Source: Branchiostoma floridae
Lineage: Eukaryota; Chordata; Leptocardii; Amphioxiformes; Branchiostomatidae
Length of the DNA stretch: 64,000 bases
Assembly (NCBI RefSeq): GCF_000003815.2
Contig: NC_049994.1
Location: 3,877,195-3,941,194, forward strand
Reading direction: 5' to 3'
Position 1 is the first letter of the stretch; the number at the start of each line of letters is the position of its first letter. Shown piece by piece: positions 25,201 through 33,066 of this stretch. Below the pieces are notes generated by a model that had not been told where the DNA came from, ran no database searches, and was given only the letters and a program-made list of their open reading frames with translations. A program made the translations under genes and the position numbers.

Positions 25201-28200
25201 GGAGAGATGTGGAAATTGACGTCATTTTGCCTGAAGACGGGTCCCTCAGCTTTTGTATCCGGTTCCGCCATGCTTTCAGTCAAGACGTTGACGTCGGAGG
25301 ATACGTCTTCAGTTATGGCTCCGAGACATCTTGACGATACCTTAACTTTGTGACGTAAAGGTAGTATCTCATTGCACTTGGGGCACCGGTGCGGCACTGC
25401 GGGGTTCATTCACTGCGGCACTGTTTTGTTATTTTCTTCCGAATCTTTATAATTAAGATATTGCGTAATACGTAAAAATATGACTGAGAATATGACAAAA
25501 TACACAAAACGTAAAAGAAATTCGTTCTTTATCTCTGGAATTCGTTGAGTCATCTACGAACCCCGCAGTGCCACACCGGTGCCCCAAGTGCTGCGAGATA
25601 CCACCGTAAGGGTCCACGTGTGTTTTTTGCCAATTACATTAGACAGACTGACTCTTTGCTCCTATTTGGTGGTCTATTCCAAAGTTCGAAACCTTCCCGT
25701 TTCACGTCTCAATTTTTGCTCTGAATTTTCTATATCTATATATGATAATGTGTACTGTATGATCTCCACCGCCCACTGAAAAAAAATGTTACGCAATAGA
25801 CAGACAGATCTAATCAATTTCTATGTAGATGAAGCAGCCCACGAGTCATCTTCTGTCACCAGACAATTCATGTGAATGCTGAGATTAAACTTACTTCGTT
25901 GTCCTGCAGAGGTTGTGTCTGACATTTTGTTCTTACTTTAAGTATGTTTGCTGATATGCCACATGTTTCTTCATTATCCTTTATAATCCTTAATTTTCAA
26001 CTCTTTCTTTACGTACAAAATATAGGTTTTTTTATCAATCAGGTAAAGGATCATCACCTTGTTAAATAAGAATATGGCGACAGTCTTGTCAAAACTGCGT
26101 TATAGGTTTTCAAATTTATTTTTGGCTCTACAGAAAATCAGAGACACCCACTTATCCTAAATAAAAAGTACGCCTTCGATTCGTTCATGAGGGAAAAACA
26201 GCATTTGAATACCATAAAATGGCACTTACGCATGTGTTTCTATCATGGATCGGTTGGAAAAAATCCTTTAGATTGGCATCCTATAAATTTTCCAAATTCT
26301 AGAGATTTTTAAAGTTGTCTCTTGTTTAAACGTGAAAATATAGTCTACCTAAGATAAGATTAGAAGAACAAAGATTGTGTCATTTTGTACTTACGGTGGA
26401 GACTTTGGAATCGGCTTGCCCTTTCACAGCGAAACTGATCTTGAGGCTCACTCAGGGCCGAGACATGATATGTGTAGGCGGCAAAACTACTGGATAAGCA
26501 AATTGGGCATTGCACACTGTACTTTCAAAAAGGGGGACATTCTTATTGTCACAGGATTTGACGATAGCTTTTATATAGTAGTTAAATGAAACGTTTACTA
26601 AGATAAGAGGTTTCGCGACAACTAAAAAAAATATGTTTACGAATTTAGAAGTTTCCATTGCGTCAGGCTTCACTCCTTTTGGGAATGATTAAAATGGACT
26701 TGCCCAGCGTCTTTGTCTCTAGACGTAGTTCAGGAACAGGTAAAATATGCATACATATTCATGTATTACTGTATACAAATGTATTTTGACACCCACGTAC
26801 TTTTCATCAAATGCATGCTTGAGAGCTGAATGTCATGGGTAGCCAGTTGCTTAATCTCCAAGTAGATCCTGGGGTAGCATGAGATAGTATTAAAAGCTGC
26901 CAGAGGAGTAGAGCCGGCATAGGAGTGTGTATGCGGTGCCCGTAATAACTCCCTTTGGTACCGGTCGGCTATACTCTCAGTTGGCCAGCATTGATATAAT
27001 TTTATCGCACCGTAGGATCTGCTTGAAGATTACCAGTTGCTATGGTAAGGACATCCAGGTTTCACACTGTATCATGTACAGTGGAAAAAGTAGCACCTTA
27101 GAGTCCCACCTGATATGTTAATGAAAGCAGGAGTCATCCCGGTATTAGATGTAATTAAGATCTTCCCCACATCTTATGGTACAAATCTTAAGGCATAAAT
27201 GGTGGTACCTATCTCTGATTCCTTAGCCCCTGGGCCAGGAAGTTATGCAGGCACCCCCCCCCCCCTCTTTGTCCTTGATGGGGTTATGGTCTCAGAGCAC
27301 AGCAGAGCACGGCGTTCGTCATGACAACGGCCCCCAAGACCACCGCCTACGCTTCTCTGTAGAAAAAAGTTGGCGAAACCACTGTTTATTGTGCTTAAGC
27401 TTGTCGAAAAGAGCCAAGGAGATTTAGCTGTACAAAGAACCTGTATATATGCAAACACTGTACATATCGCCTGTCTTCTTTGTAAGGAGCGACCAGTGGA
27501 AGGCTAGCTCTTCAGTGAGCTGAAAAGGATCGACCTCACTTTCCTTCCCTTGTCGAAAAGAGCCAGGGTATTTTCGCTGTACAATGTACTAGTAGAAACA
27601 GTAACATTTATCATCTGTCTTCTTTGTCAGTCACGACCTGTGGAAGATTAGCTGTTCAGTGAGCTAAACTCCTTAATTTCTTACAGAATCAAGATGTGTA
27701 CGGAGGTGACCCAGGATGACCTCCAGACGGTTCACCATGAGATGGGACATATCGAGTACTTCCTGCAGTACAAGGACCAACCTGTGCCCTTCCGGGATGG
27801 AGCAAACCCTGGTATAGATACCCATGTGTTGCAAACAATTACTGTACCTGTAAATTTATGTTATTTTGGTTTTGACTCGAGACAAAGATCCCTCACCATA
27901 GGAAATTTAACCGTCACATCTTTTTCATCGGGTATTTGACATATTTGTCAACATTAACGTTCTGTATATAAACATTACCTTATATGGGCAGGTCAAAGGT
28001 TAACGGAAGTTGATACCACCCATCGTCTCTGAGGAGCTTGATTTGATCTCTTTTTAGATTTTTTTTTTCAAATTGATTATTTTCTGTGAAGAATTTGGTG
28101 CAAAATATAATTGCTATGTTGTAATTGCCAATCTGTGCATTGTGAGAAATTGAGTAACCAATTTATGTTATAATATTAGTTGTAAAGACTTCAAAGTATG

Positions 28201-31200
28201 CGCGTATACAGCTTGACAAATAACGATTGGAGATTATCTGTCATAACGTTAGGTTTCCATGAAGCAGTGGGCGACTGTTTGGCGCTATCGGTGTCCACAC
28301 CTAAACATCTGAAGGAGATAGGTCTCATCGATGGTGTACTTCAGGAAGATGACGGTAGGGGGCTCTTTACCAACCTTGAATTTTTCAACGTGGAAAATAC
28401 ACATTAATACGAAATAGTAAGAAGTGAGTAAAATGTGCTAGTTTAAGTGAGTCGTTGCTATATATTTCTGCTTAGGAAAAGTACAAAAAAACTGAAGGTC
28501 TCTTACGCACCTGAATTATTTTTATCTTATTTTAAATTTCTTTATTCATCATTATGAATTTCTGTGAATTCTGTCTATGCCGAACCCGGGCCAACCCAAC
28601 CTTTCCATCCTACAAGTCTCCGGCTACACCATCTTCCGTCTCACACCCTGTCACTCTACGATTCAAATAAGTAAATGCAGATACACACCGATACAATCAC
28701 CTAGACTGAAGCTAAACAATGTTGTGTTGATTTTTTAAAGAAAGTCCTTTGTTCAAAACAAAGTGTTCTATTCTGAGCATTCGCATTTCTGATTGGTTCT
28801 GTTGTGTACTGCGGGTAGGTGTCGCTGTTAACAGATGCGGTCCCAAACGTTCACAACTGTTCACTGTTGTGTTGTCTGTTTTATTACAGAAGCTGACATA
28901 AACTACCTAATGAAACAGGCCCTGGAAAAGATCGCTTTCCTCCCGTTAGCGTTTATTCCAGGTTTTAGTTCTGTTGTGTACTGCAGTTAGGTGTCGCTGC
29001 TACCAGATGCGGTCCCAAACGTTCACAACCGTTCACTGTTGTGCTGGTTGTTCTATTACAGAAGTTGACATTAATTACCTGATGAAGCAGGCCCTGGAGA
29101 AGATCGCTTTCCAAACGTTTGTGTTTATTCCAGATTCTAGTTCTGTTGCGTACTGCAGGTAAGAGTCGCTGCTAACAGATGCGGTCCCAAACGTTCACAA
29201 CTGTTCACTGTTGTGTTGTCTGTTTTATTACAGAAGCTGACATAAACTACCTAATGAAACAGGCCCTGGAAAAGATCGCTTTCCTCCCTTTTGCGTTTTT
29301 TCCAGGTTTTAGTTCTGTTGCGTACTGCAGGTAGGAGTCGCTGCTAACAAATGCGGTCCCAAACGTTTACACCGTTCACTATTGTGCTGGTTGTTCTATT
29401 ACAGAAGCGGATATTAACTACCTAATGAAACAGGCCCTGGAAAAGATCGCTTTCCTCCCTTTTTCGTTTATTCCAGATTCTAGTTCTGTTGCGTACTGCA
29501 GGTAGGAGTCGATGCTACCAGATGCAGTCCCAAACGTTCACAACTGTTCACTGTTGTATTGTCTGAATTTATTGCAGAAGCTGATATAAACTACCTAATG
29601 AAGCAGGCACTGGAGAAGAACGCTTTCATCTCGTTTGCGTTTATTCCAGGATCTAGTTCTGCTTCGTACTGCAGGTAGGAGTCGCTGCTATCAGATGCGG
29701 TCCCAAACCTTCACAACCATTCACTATTGTGCTGATTGTTCTATTATAGAAGCGGATATTAACTACCTGATGAAACAGGCTCTGGAGAAGATCGCCTTCC
29801 TCCCGTTTGCGTACATGATGGACCAGTGGCGCTGGAAGGTGTTCGATGGACGAATCACGCCCGACAACATGAACCAGGAATGGTGGAAGCTGAGGTGGGG
29901 ATGTTGATCTTTTTGGCGACGCCTTAGGGCAGAGGTATCTGAATATCGATCATTGGATCGCTCTCTAGTGACTTGTAACAAACTTTTAACCAAAACTTCT
30001 TTAAAAGACTTAATTATAAGTTGTCATTTCATTGATAGATGAAACCTTAAGTAGACAAAAAAATCGCAAACATAGCCTGTCGAGAACACAAGATGCCAAA
30101 AGCGGAAGTTCAACTGCAGTGCCCTAACATTCCACTAGTGGGCACAGAATCTGATCATTACCTTGTCTTATCAAGACCTAGACCTACGCACACAACAAAA
30201 ATGTAATAAAGTAAGAATTTTTTCTGGGTTCTTTTAAAGTACTACAAACATATCCTTATTTCTAAAGAAATGGAGCATAGCGAAATTTATGATATAGTTA
30301 TGCTTGATTGTTTATTTGTTTGTTTGTTTATTTGTTTACATTTGATCATTTGCAGGCAGCAGTATCAAGGTATCGTCCCACCCGTGAAACGAGACGAGAA
30401 CGACTTTGACCCCGGATGTAAATTCCACATTCCGGCAGACGTTCCATACATCAGGTCAGAGTTCAGAGTTCGTTACTTTGTAAATCAATAAATGGACACT
30501 ACTTTCTTTGGACAACGTATTTCCTTAAAAACTCTTGAGTGTTTTCTTCAAGCGAAATGTTTATTAAAATTTGCTTTTACCAGATGCAACTATTGGCAAA
30601 TAAACTATGCAAACAAATGGAAACTTTTATCAACGAAGACATTTACTACATACTCAAACTGAGACTAATAAAGATACCATCGTAAGCTCTTGATTTGATT
30701 TGATTTGATTTATTCGGCTGTATAATCATGAGAAATATAGCCAGGGCTACCCAACTAGCCGGAGGCTATCATCAAGGGCTAGCCCTGGTAACATTACAAT
30801 ATACGTTATACAATAGTATACAGTATACAACAGTATTAACGATACATGTAACTTTGACTATAGAGGTGATCCGTGTTTACAGCTTGACTAGCAGTCGTAC
30901 GATCTAGAATGTCAGTCTATGATACAAATAATATTACTCGGTTATCTATATAAGGCTAGTTAGTCAGCGATTAACACGTTTGAACGCTATAATGTATACG
31001 TACTACAGTGCAGATCGTTCAGTAGGAACAGTAGTTGTTGCCATCAATAGCTACTATCAGTAATACAATGACTATTAGGAAACTATGATATACTTTATCA
31101 AGCGTTTACAGAGTATTTGTTATCAAGCGACGTGCGCAGTCTATTTTTGAAGGAGCTGATGGCGCAAGCTGTACGGGTACTACTGGGGAGAGAGTTCCAG

Positions 31201-33017
31201 AGGGAAATTGCTCTGCTGACAAATGTTCTCTGGGATCGTGTAGTCTTGTATGCAGGAGTAGTCAAATGTTCACTGTTTCTTAGGGGTAAGCTCTTATGTA
31301 CCAGTACGGTACTGAGAGTGTTGACCGCCCACCTAATACATTAGCACCACCGGGGAATTTTACGGGGTTTGTTTCAATAATAATAACTTCGATCAATCTC
31401 AGAACGGCCGACTAGATAGAAATGATAGGTCGTTAGAAAATAATCTCTATGGTTATGCTTATTCTAATCCCCAAGCCGGACCGAAACAATAGCTACAAGG
31501 CTCGATCCCACACGGCAATACCGAAAACCACCTGCCTTTTGGTCCTCAATTCAAGATGGCGGGACGGTCACTGAAAGTAGCATATGCCGCGTATACAAAG
31601 TGTGTGATTTGCGACATGTTATTTTTCTTGTAGGTACTTCGTGAGTTTCATCGTCCAGTTCCAATTCTACGAGGCGATGTGTGACGCGTCCGGCCATACC
31701 GGCCCGCTGTACAAGTGCGACTTCTACCGGTCACCTGAGGCAGGACAGCTCCTCGGGTAACCTTCAAAACAAATTCTAGTACTATCGGAAAATAGTTCTT
31801 TTCTAATGAATTTTGTAGATCTGTAGATTTTACGGGCGGATGGAATAGTCACACCTCATTGCAGTGATGTTGTATCACACATCAACACGACGTCAAGCGC
31901 GTTTTGTGGGAACTTTTAATTTGCAGATTAGTATCTCTTAAAAAAGTTTGTAACTACATACACTCGTAGCGTTCATATTGGTGCCACTTTTACAACTATT
32001 CAATAATTTTCACTTCAACAACTACAGCCATGGCTACCACCGTGATGGTAGTGTCACCTTTACAAGTACAATCATTATGATACAACGCAACATATTTGCT
32101 TATTTGGGTAATTTTCCAAGAAATAGAAGACAATTCTTGTTTTCTTTCTGAAATCAGGGGTAAATAAATGAGCGCGCGGATGTCATCCATAAGATTTACT
32201 TGCTGTGGCCTTAAGTTGTAATATGATAATATGATATGGCTCCTTTTTTTACCCATAAACTTGTTTTCCAATAGGGACATGTTGAAGCTGGGCTCCAGCC
32301 GACCCTGGCCCGAAGCGATGGAAGCCATCACCGGTAGGAGGGCCATGTCTGCCGCCCCGCTGGTCCGGTACTTCGAGCCCCTCACCACCTGGCTACGTCA
32401 AAACAACACCGACAGTGGAACCAAAACTGGATGGACCCGATTCGGTATGCCTAAAACTGTACATAATTACCTTTGTGGCCAAGAAGTAGCCTGGGTACCA
32501 TTCGGAAAGTAGTTCGCTCCGGCGTTCATTATAGACTATATACAGTCGCTTGACTCGCTTCTAGCCCTGGCATTTATTATGCACTATACATGTCGCTTTT
32601 CGGTGTTTCTTTATAGCAGAAGCGATCATAGGAGCGAACTACTATCCCGATGCTATCCAGGCTAGCCAAGAAGGTTGTAGATGTATATGTGCTTAATCCG
32701 ACATAAAAGCTGTAGATGGACTTTTATGGTATCTGGTAGGTAGGCAACGTAGCGGATTCATATCATATAGTCCACAGTGGAACCTGTTTGATAGAATATT
32801 GTCACACCAGGACCTACAGTTTGTCACCAAGTTTCGACAACTTGTCAGCTGCTTTGCCATGCTGTTCCTTACCGCATGGTCTTTTAAAAATTTTTGTATT
32901 TCTTTTGTTTTCATTACAGAGCCATGGACTTCCAGTGCTCCGAAGATGACAGGCTCTGCTATGGCCACCGCTCTGATCTGTGTGCTGTGTTGCCTGTTCA
33001 GCCGTTTGATGATCTGA
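10284..33017 (+). CDS. ACE: Single-domain angiotensin-converting enzyme (peptidase M2), complete, 14 exons
   Basis: A zinc dipeptidyl carboxypeptidase that removes C-terminal dipeptides from peptides at the cell surface or outside it. Exons: 10284-10484, 13211-13372, 14088-14172, 14960-15103, 15549-15740, 17406-17503, 18101-18270, 27687-27811, 28253-28354, 29750-29894, 30356-30454, 31634-31756, 32275-32444 and 32920-33017. They total 1914 bases, 637 residues, in frame at every junction. Residues 1-20 form a signal peptide ([20 protein letters not shown]). HEMGH lies at 368-372 (zinc His368 and His372, catalytic Glu369) and the third zinc ligand is Glu396 in FHEAVGD, exactly 28 residues on as in human testis ACE (383/411). 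Lys497, His499, Tyr506, Arg508 and Tyr509 match the substrate and chloride-site residues 511, 513, 520, 522 and 523; EWWKLR matches chloride-site Trp485 and Arg489. There is one catalytic domain, unlike two-domain somatic ACE. The C-terminus ([12 protein letters not shown]) is hydrophobic with almost no tail, fitting a membrane or GPI anchor. Intron 7 hosts an antisense gene. Confidence 0.95.
11416..11419 (-). terminator. RNA polymerase III terminator of tRNA-Pro
   Basis: A run of four Ts on the minus strand, four bases past the tRNA 3' end, with a second TTTT at 11403-11406. Confidence 0.6.
11424..11495 (-). tRNA. tRNA-Pro (AGG)
   Basis: On the minus strand the 72 bases fold as a standard cloverleaf: acceptor GGCTCGC/GCGAGCC, a D arm with TGGTCTAGTGGTATGA, an anticodon arm CTCGC-TTAGGGT-GCGAG with AGG (plus strand 11461-11463), and a T arm CCCGGG-TTCAATT-CCCGGG. 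It closely matches eukaryotic tRNA-Pro and looks intact. It lies in ACE intron 1 on the opposite strand. Confidence 0.95.
12120..13060. repeat. Element bounded by inverted GGTTTTCCAGTCTGAAAAGAGGGTCTGCAT-type ends
   Basis: The block around 12140-12225 (ACCCTGTCCAG repeated, GTCTGAAAAGAGGGTCTGCA) is inverted at 12968-13050 (TGCAGACCCTCTTTTCAGAC, GGACAGGGTTTTCCG). The 740 bases between carry no recognised gene. Ends with the same GCAGACCC motif occur at about 17050 and 17250 and, shortened, near 23560. Confidence 0.55.
13062..13145. repeat. Cluster of CAGCACTGG / CCAGTGCTG palindromic units
   Basis: TCAGCACTGG, TCAGTGCTGAA, CCAGTGCTGCAG and CAGCACTGGAATTCCAG follow each other just before ACE exon 2. 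The same units make up the element at 46312-46565. Confidence 0.6.
13650..13960 (-). mobile_element. Non-LTR retrotransposon 3' end plus adjacent repeat
   Basis: (AATG)n followed by AAGACCTTTATTGTACAATT and TTGCCCAACCGGGCTAAG is near identical to 35045-35145. The tetranucleotide tail marks the 3' end, so the element lies on the minus strand. The downstream CTGAAAGACGGG...GGATTGAGCGGGGTCTCTC block resembles 6446-6530. Confidence 0.6.
14668..14922. mobile_element. Inverted-repeat element with TGCGTCAC arms
   Basis: The left arm GCCCTCTCACTGCACTTGCG and following TCACGCTTGCGTCACTGCG is inverted at the right: GTGACGCAGTGAACG...GACGCAATCTTGACGCAAGTGTAGTGAGAGCA. About 255 bases, directly before ACE exon 4, no open frame of note. 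Confidence 0.75.
15830..16920. repeat. Large dispersed repeat with ATTAATTATGCAAAT blocks and CACA-rich end
   Basis: Bounded by CATACCTCCATGAAAATTT at about 15841 and CATTTTTTCATGGAGGTAAT at 16899-16918, an inverted pair. It has internal repeats of TAATTATGCAAAT and GAGTTATCCTC, then CTGCAGTACCAAGGTCATA, GGGGGCCCAAAATTGACCTT, and an ACACAGACAC microsatellite. The CTGCAGTACCAAGGT...GACCTTGACCTT block recurs (either strand) at about 17740, 30110, 41050, 43490, 50110 and 54210. Confidence 0.65.
17035..17265. repeat. Inverted-repeat element with tandem ACGCTTTACGTTAAATTC-like units
   Basis: CGACTTCTATGAGGGTCTGCATGG on the left is mirrored by GCACGCAGACCCTCTTCTAT on the right. Between them, short units of the type ACG(A/C)(T)TTACG(C/T)(T/A)AAATT repeat five or six times with GCCTACC-like spacers, after a G12 run at 17060-17071. 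Confidence 0.6.
17580..17945. repeat. Reverse-orientation copy of the dispersed GACCTTCACCTT repeat
   Basis: Contains, inverted, the TATGTGGGTAGGTG, AAGGTGAAGGTCAATTTTGG and TTGGTACTGCAGCAGAA blocks seen at 16690-16800. It fills most of ACE intron 6. Confidence 0.55.
18297..18604. mobile_element. MITE with AGTCAAACCTGCCCAAG termini
   Basis: AGTCAAACCTGCCCAAGACG and following ACCACCTGGGGGACCGG are inverted at the right end (GAGGTGGTCGCTTGGGCAGGTTTGACT), with a second inner pair (GGTCAGGTGGTCG / GCCAGGTGGTCGC). It begins 27 bases after the ACE exon 7 donor. Confidence 0.85.
19843..25409 (-). CDS. Type II membrane protein with PYAV-motif cytoplasmic repeats and NHL propeller, nested in ACE intron 7
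   Basis: Four exon-like segments read in order on the minus strand. (a) About 25409-24006: a cytoplasmic, acidic, low-complexity segment with repeated tyrosine motifs ([52 protein letters not shown], earlier NPNPTYLQ and DTYAIAY), donor phase 1. (b) 23126-23017: a transmembrane segment, [18 protein letters not shown], after a basic [11 protein letters not shown], giving N-in topology. (c) 22551-22363: a Ser/Thr/Pro stalk with GHS.PDTAST repeats. (d) 20714-19843: about 290 residues of NHL-type propeller ([56 protein letters not shown]), stop at 19843. Segments a-b-c join in frame. The stalk donor (phase 0) and NHL acceptor (needs phase 1) do not, so a small exon is missing or the locus is damaged. 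A one-base frameshift lies near 24900. [10 protein letters not shown] at 25271 is an alternative start. Ligand and function unknown. Confidence 0.7.
21565..21655 (-). tRNA. tRNA-like sequence, Leu/Ser (type II) resemblance, probably degenerate
   Basis: The minus strand reads GTTAGCGTGGCCGAACGGCC (A box of a Leu/Ser tRNA) and ends in an intact T arm GTGGG-TTCGAAC-CCCAC, 91 bases long with a T8 terminator right after. The outer acceptor pairs GTTA/TAAC hold, but the next two pairs do not. No clean anticodon stem forms, though a CAG sits where the Leu anticodon would be. Either a pseudogene, an intron-containing form, or a SINE head. Confidence 0.5.
21719..21772. repeat. CATCCATG tandem repeat
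   Basis: Alternating CATCCATG and CATCCATC units, about seven copies. Confidence 0.8.
21905..22321. repeat. Two abutting hairpin elements
   Basis: The first (21905-22138) has arms GGGAGCGGTCACATAGGTCG, then TGCGATCGTCGTACGAT, against ATCGTACGACGATCGCACGA and TATGTGACCGCGCCC. The second (22139-22321) has TACCCCCGTCACATG...ATCGATCGGACGACG against CGTCGTCCGATCAATTTTC...CATGTAACGGGGGTA, with an inner GAGCTC(T)GAATTACGAGG pair. The CGTACGACGATCG motif recurs at 37480-37800. Confidence 0.75.
22795..22975. mobile_element. Hairpin MITE with CTCCAAGCAGATCCTACGG arms, copy 1
   Basis: AATCTCCAAGCAGATCCTAC and AGCTGGCCAAGGAGTATAGCCG on the left are inverted on the right (CGGCTATACTACTTGGCCAG, GTAGGGTCTACTTGGAGA). 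It sits between the stalk and transmembrane exons of the antisense gene. Same family as 26848-27036. Confidence 0.8.
23406..23943. mobile_element. Inverted-repeat element with GGGCATTCCACTCC ends
   Basis: AAAGGGGCATTCCACTCCAG...GGGAGT...TTTTCC on the left pairs with GGAAAATTACACTCCCG...GGAGTGGAATGCCCTTTAA on the right. 540 bases apart, inside an intron of the antisense gene. Confidence 0.65.
25360..25606. mobile_element. Inverted-repeat element with CACTTGGGGCACCGG arms, copy 1
   Basis: The left arm TATCTCATTGCACTTGGGGC and ACCGGTGCGGCACTGCGGGG is inverted at 25563-25606 (CCCCGCAGTGCCACACCGG, GCCCCAAGTGCTGCGAGATA). The left arm, read on the minus strand, encodes the first residues ([15 protein letters not shown]) of the antisense gene's open frame. 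Confidence 0.85.
26848..27036. mobile_element. Hairpin MITE, copy 2 of the CTCCAAGTAGATCCT family
   Basis: AATCTCCAAGTAGATCCTGG on the left and GTAGGATCTGCTTGAAGATT on the right, with GAGTAGAGCCGGC / GTCGGCTATACTC inner arms and a GGTACCGG centre. Confidence 0.75.
27390..27686 (+). repeat. Direct duplication of the intron end before the HEMGH exon
   Basis: Two imperfect copies, about 150 bases apart, of TTGTCGAAAAGAGCCA...GCTGTACAA...TGTCTTCTTTGT...GACC.GTGGAAG.TTAGCT.TTCAGTGAGCT. The second ends at the ACE exon 8 acceptor. A third, more distant relative (CTTGTCAAAAAGAGCTCAGAG...GACTGTCTTCTCTGTCACGAC) lies at 6888-6970, upstream of the last HAT1 exon. Confidence 0.7.
28795..29749 (+). repeat. 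Tandem array of truncated ACE exon 10 copies, 172-bp period
   Basis: Five units precede the real exon 10. Their exon-like parts are 28890-28986, 29062-29158, 29234-29330, 29405-29501 and 29578-29674, each 97 bases, starting 172, 172, 171, 173 and 172 bases apart. Each has a polypyrimidine tract and AG acceptor, then 60-70 bases nearly identical to the real exon ([15 protein letters not shown]), then an unrelated TTTATTCCAG..CTAGTTCTGTTGCGTACTGCAG end. Units 2-5 end in a CAG|GTAAGA or CAG|GTAGGA donor; unit 1 has TT in place of GT. Acceptor phase 1 and donor phase 2 equal those of the true exon, and all five are open. Confidence 0.9.
30690..30800 (-). mobile_element. Non-LTR retrotransposon 3' end
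   Basis: (TTGAT)n followed by TTATTCGGCTGTATAATCATGAG and CCAGGGCTACCC..CTAGCCGGAGG. Read on the minus strand it ends ...GAATAAATCAAATCAAATC, a typical pentanucleotide 3' tail. Sequence up to about 31370 may be a neighbouring part of the element, but no reverse transcriptase motif was seen. Confidence 0.5.
31950..32210. mobile_element. 5'-truncated GGCCACA MITE in ACE intron 12
   Basis: Right end GGATGTCATCCATAAGATTT then ACTTGCTGTGGCC, followed by TTA, plus interior blocks GTGCCACTTTTACAACTATTC and ACAACTACAGCCATGGCTACC shared with other copies. The left terminus is missing. Confidence 0.7.
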
Positions 33018-33060
33018 TTAAGTGAACAAAAGATTGTCTTAAAAGCTAAGTAGTTGTGAG

Positions 33061-33066
33061 ATTAAA
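33061..33066 (+). promoter_or_regulatory. Candidate polyadenylation signal of ACE
   Basis: ATTAAA 44 bases after the stop codon; a canonical AATAAA follows at 33438-33443. Either could end the transcript. Confidence 0.4.

Noticed and set aside
28795-29749. CRISPR-like array (regular 172-bp spacing)
   Set aside because: Whole units are similar, with no conserved short repeat and unique spacers; the units are copies of an ACE exon and its intron, and the DNA is animal.
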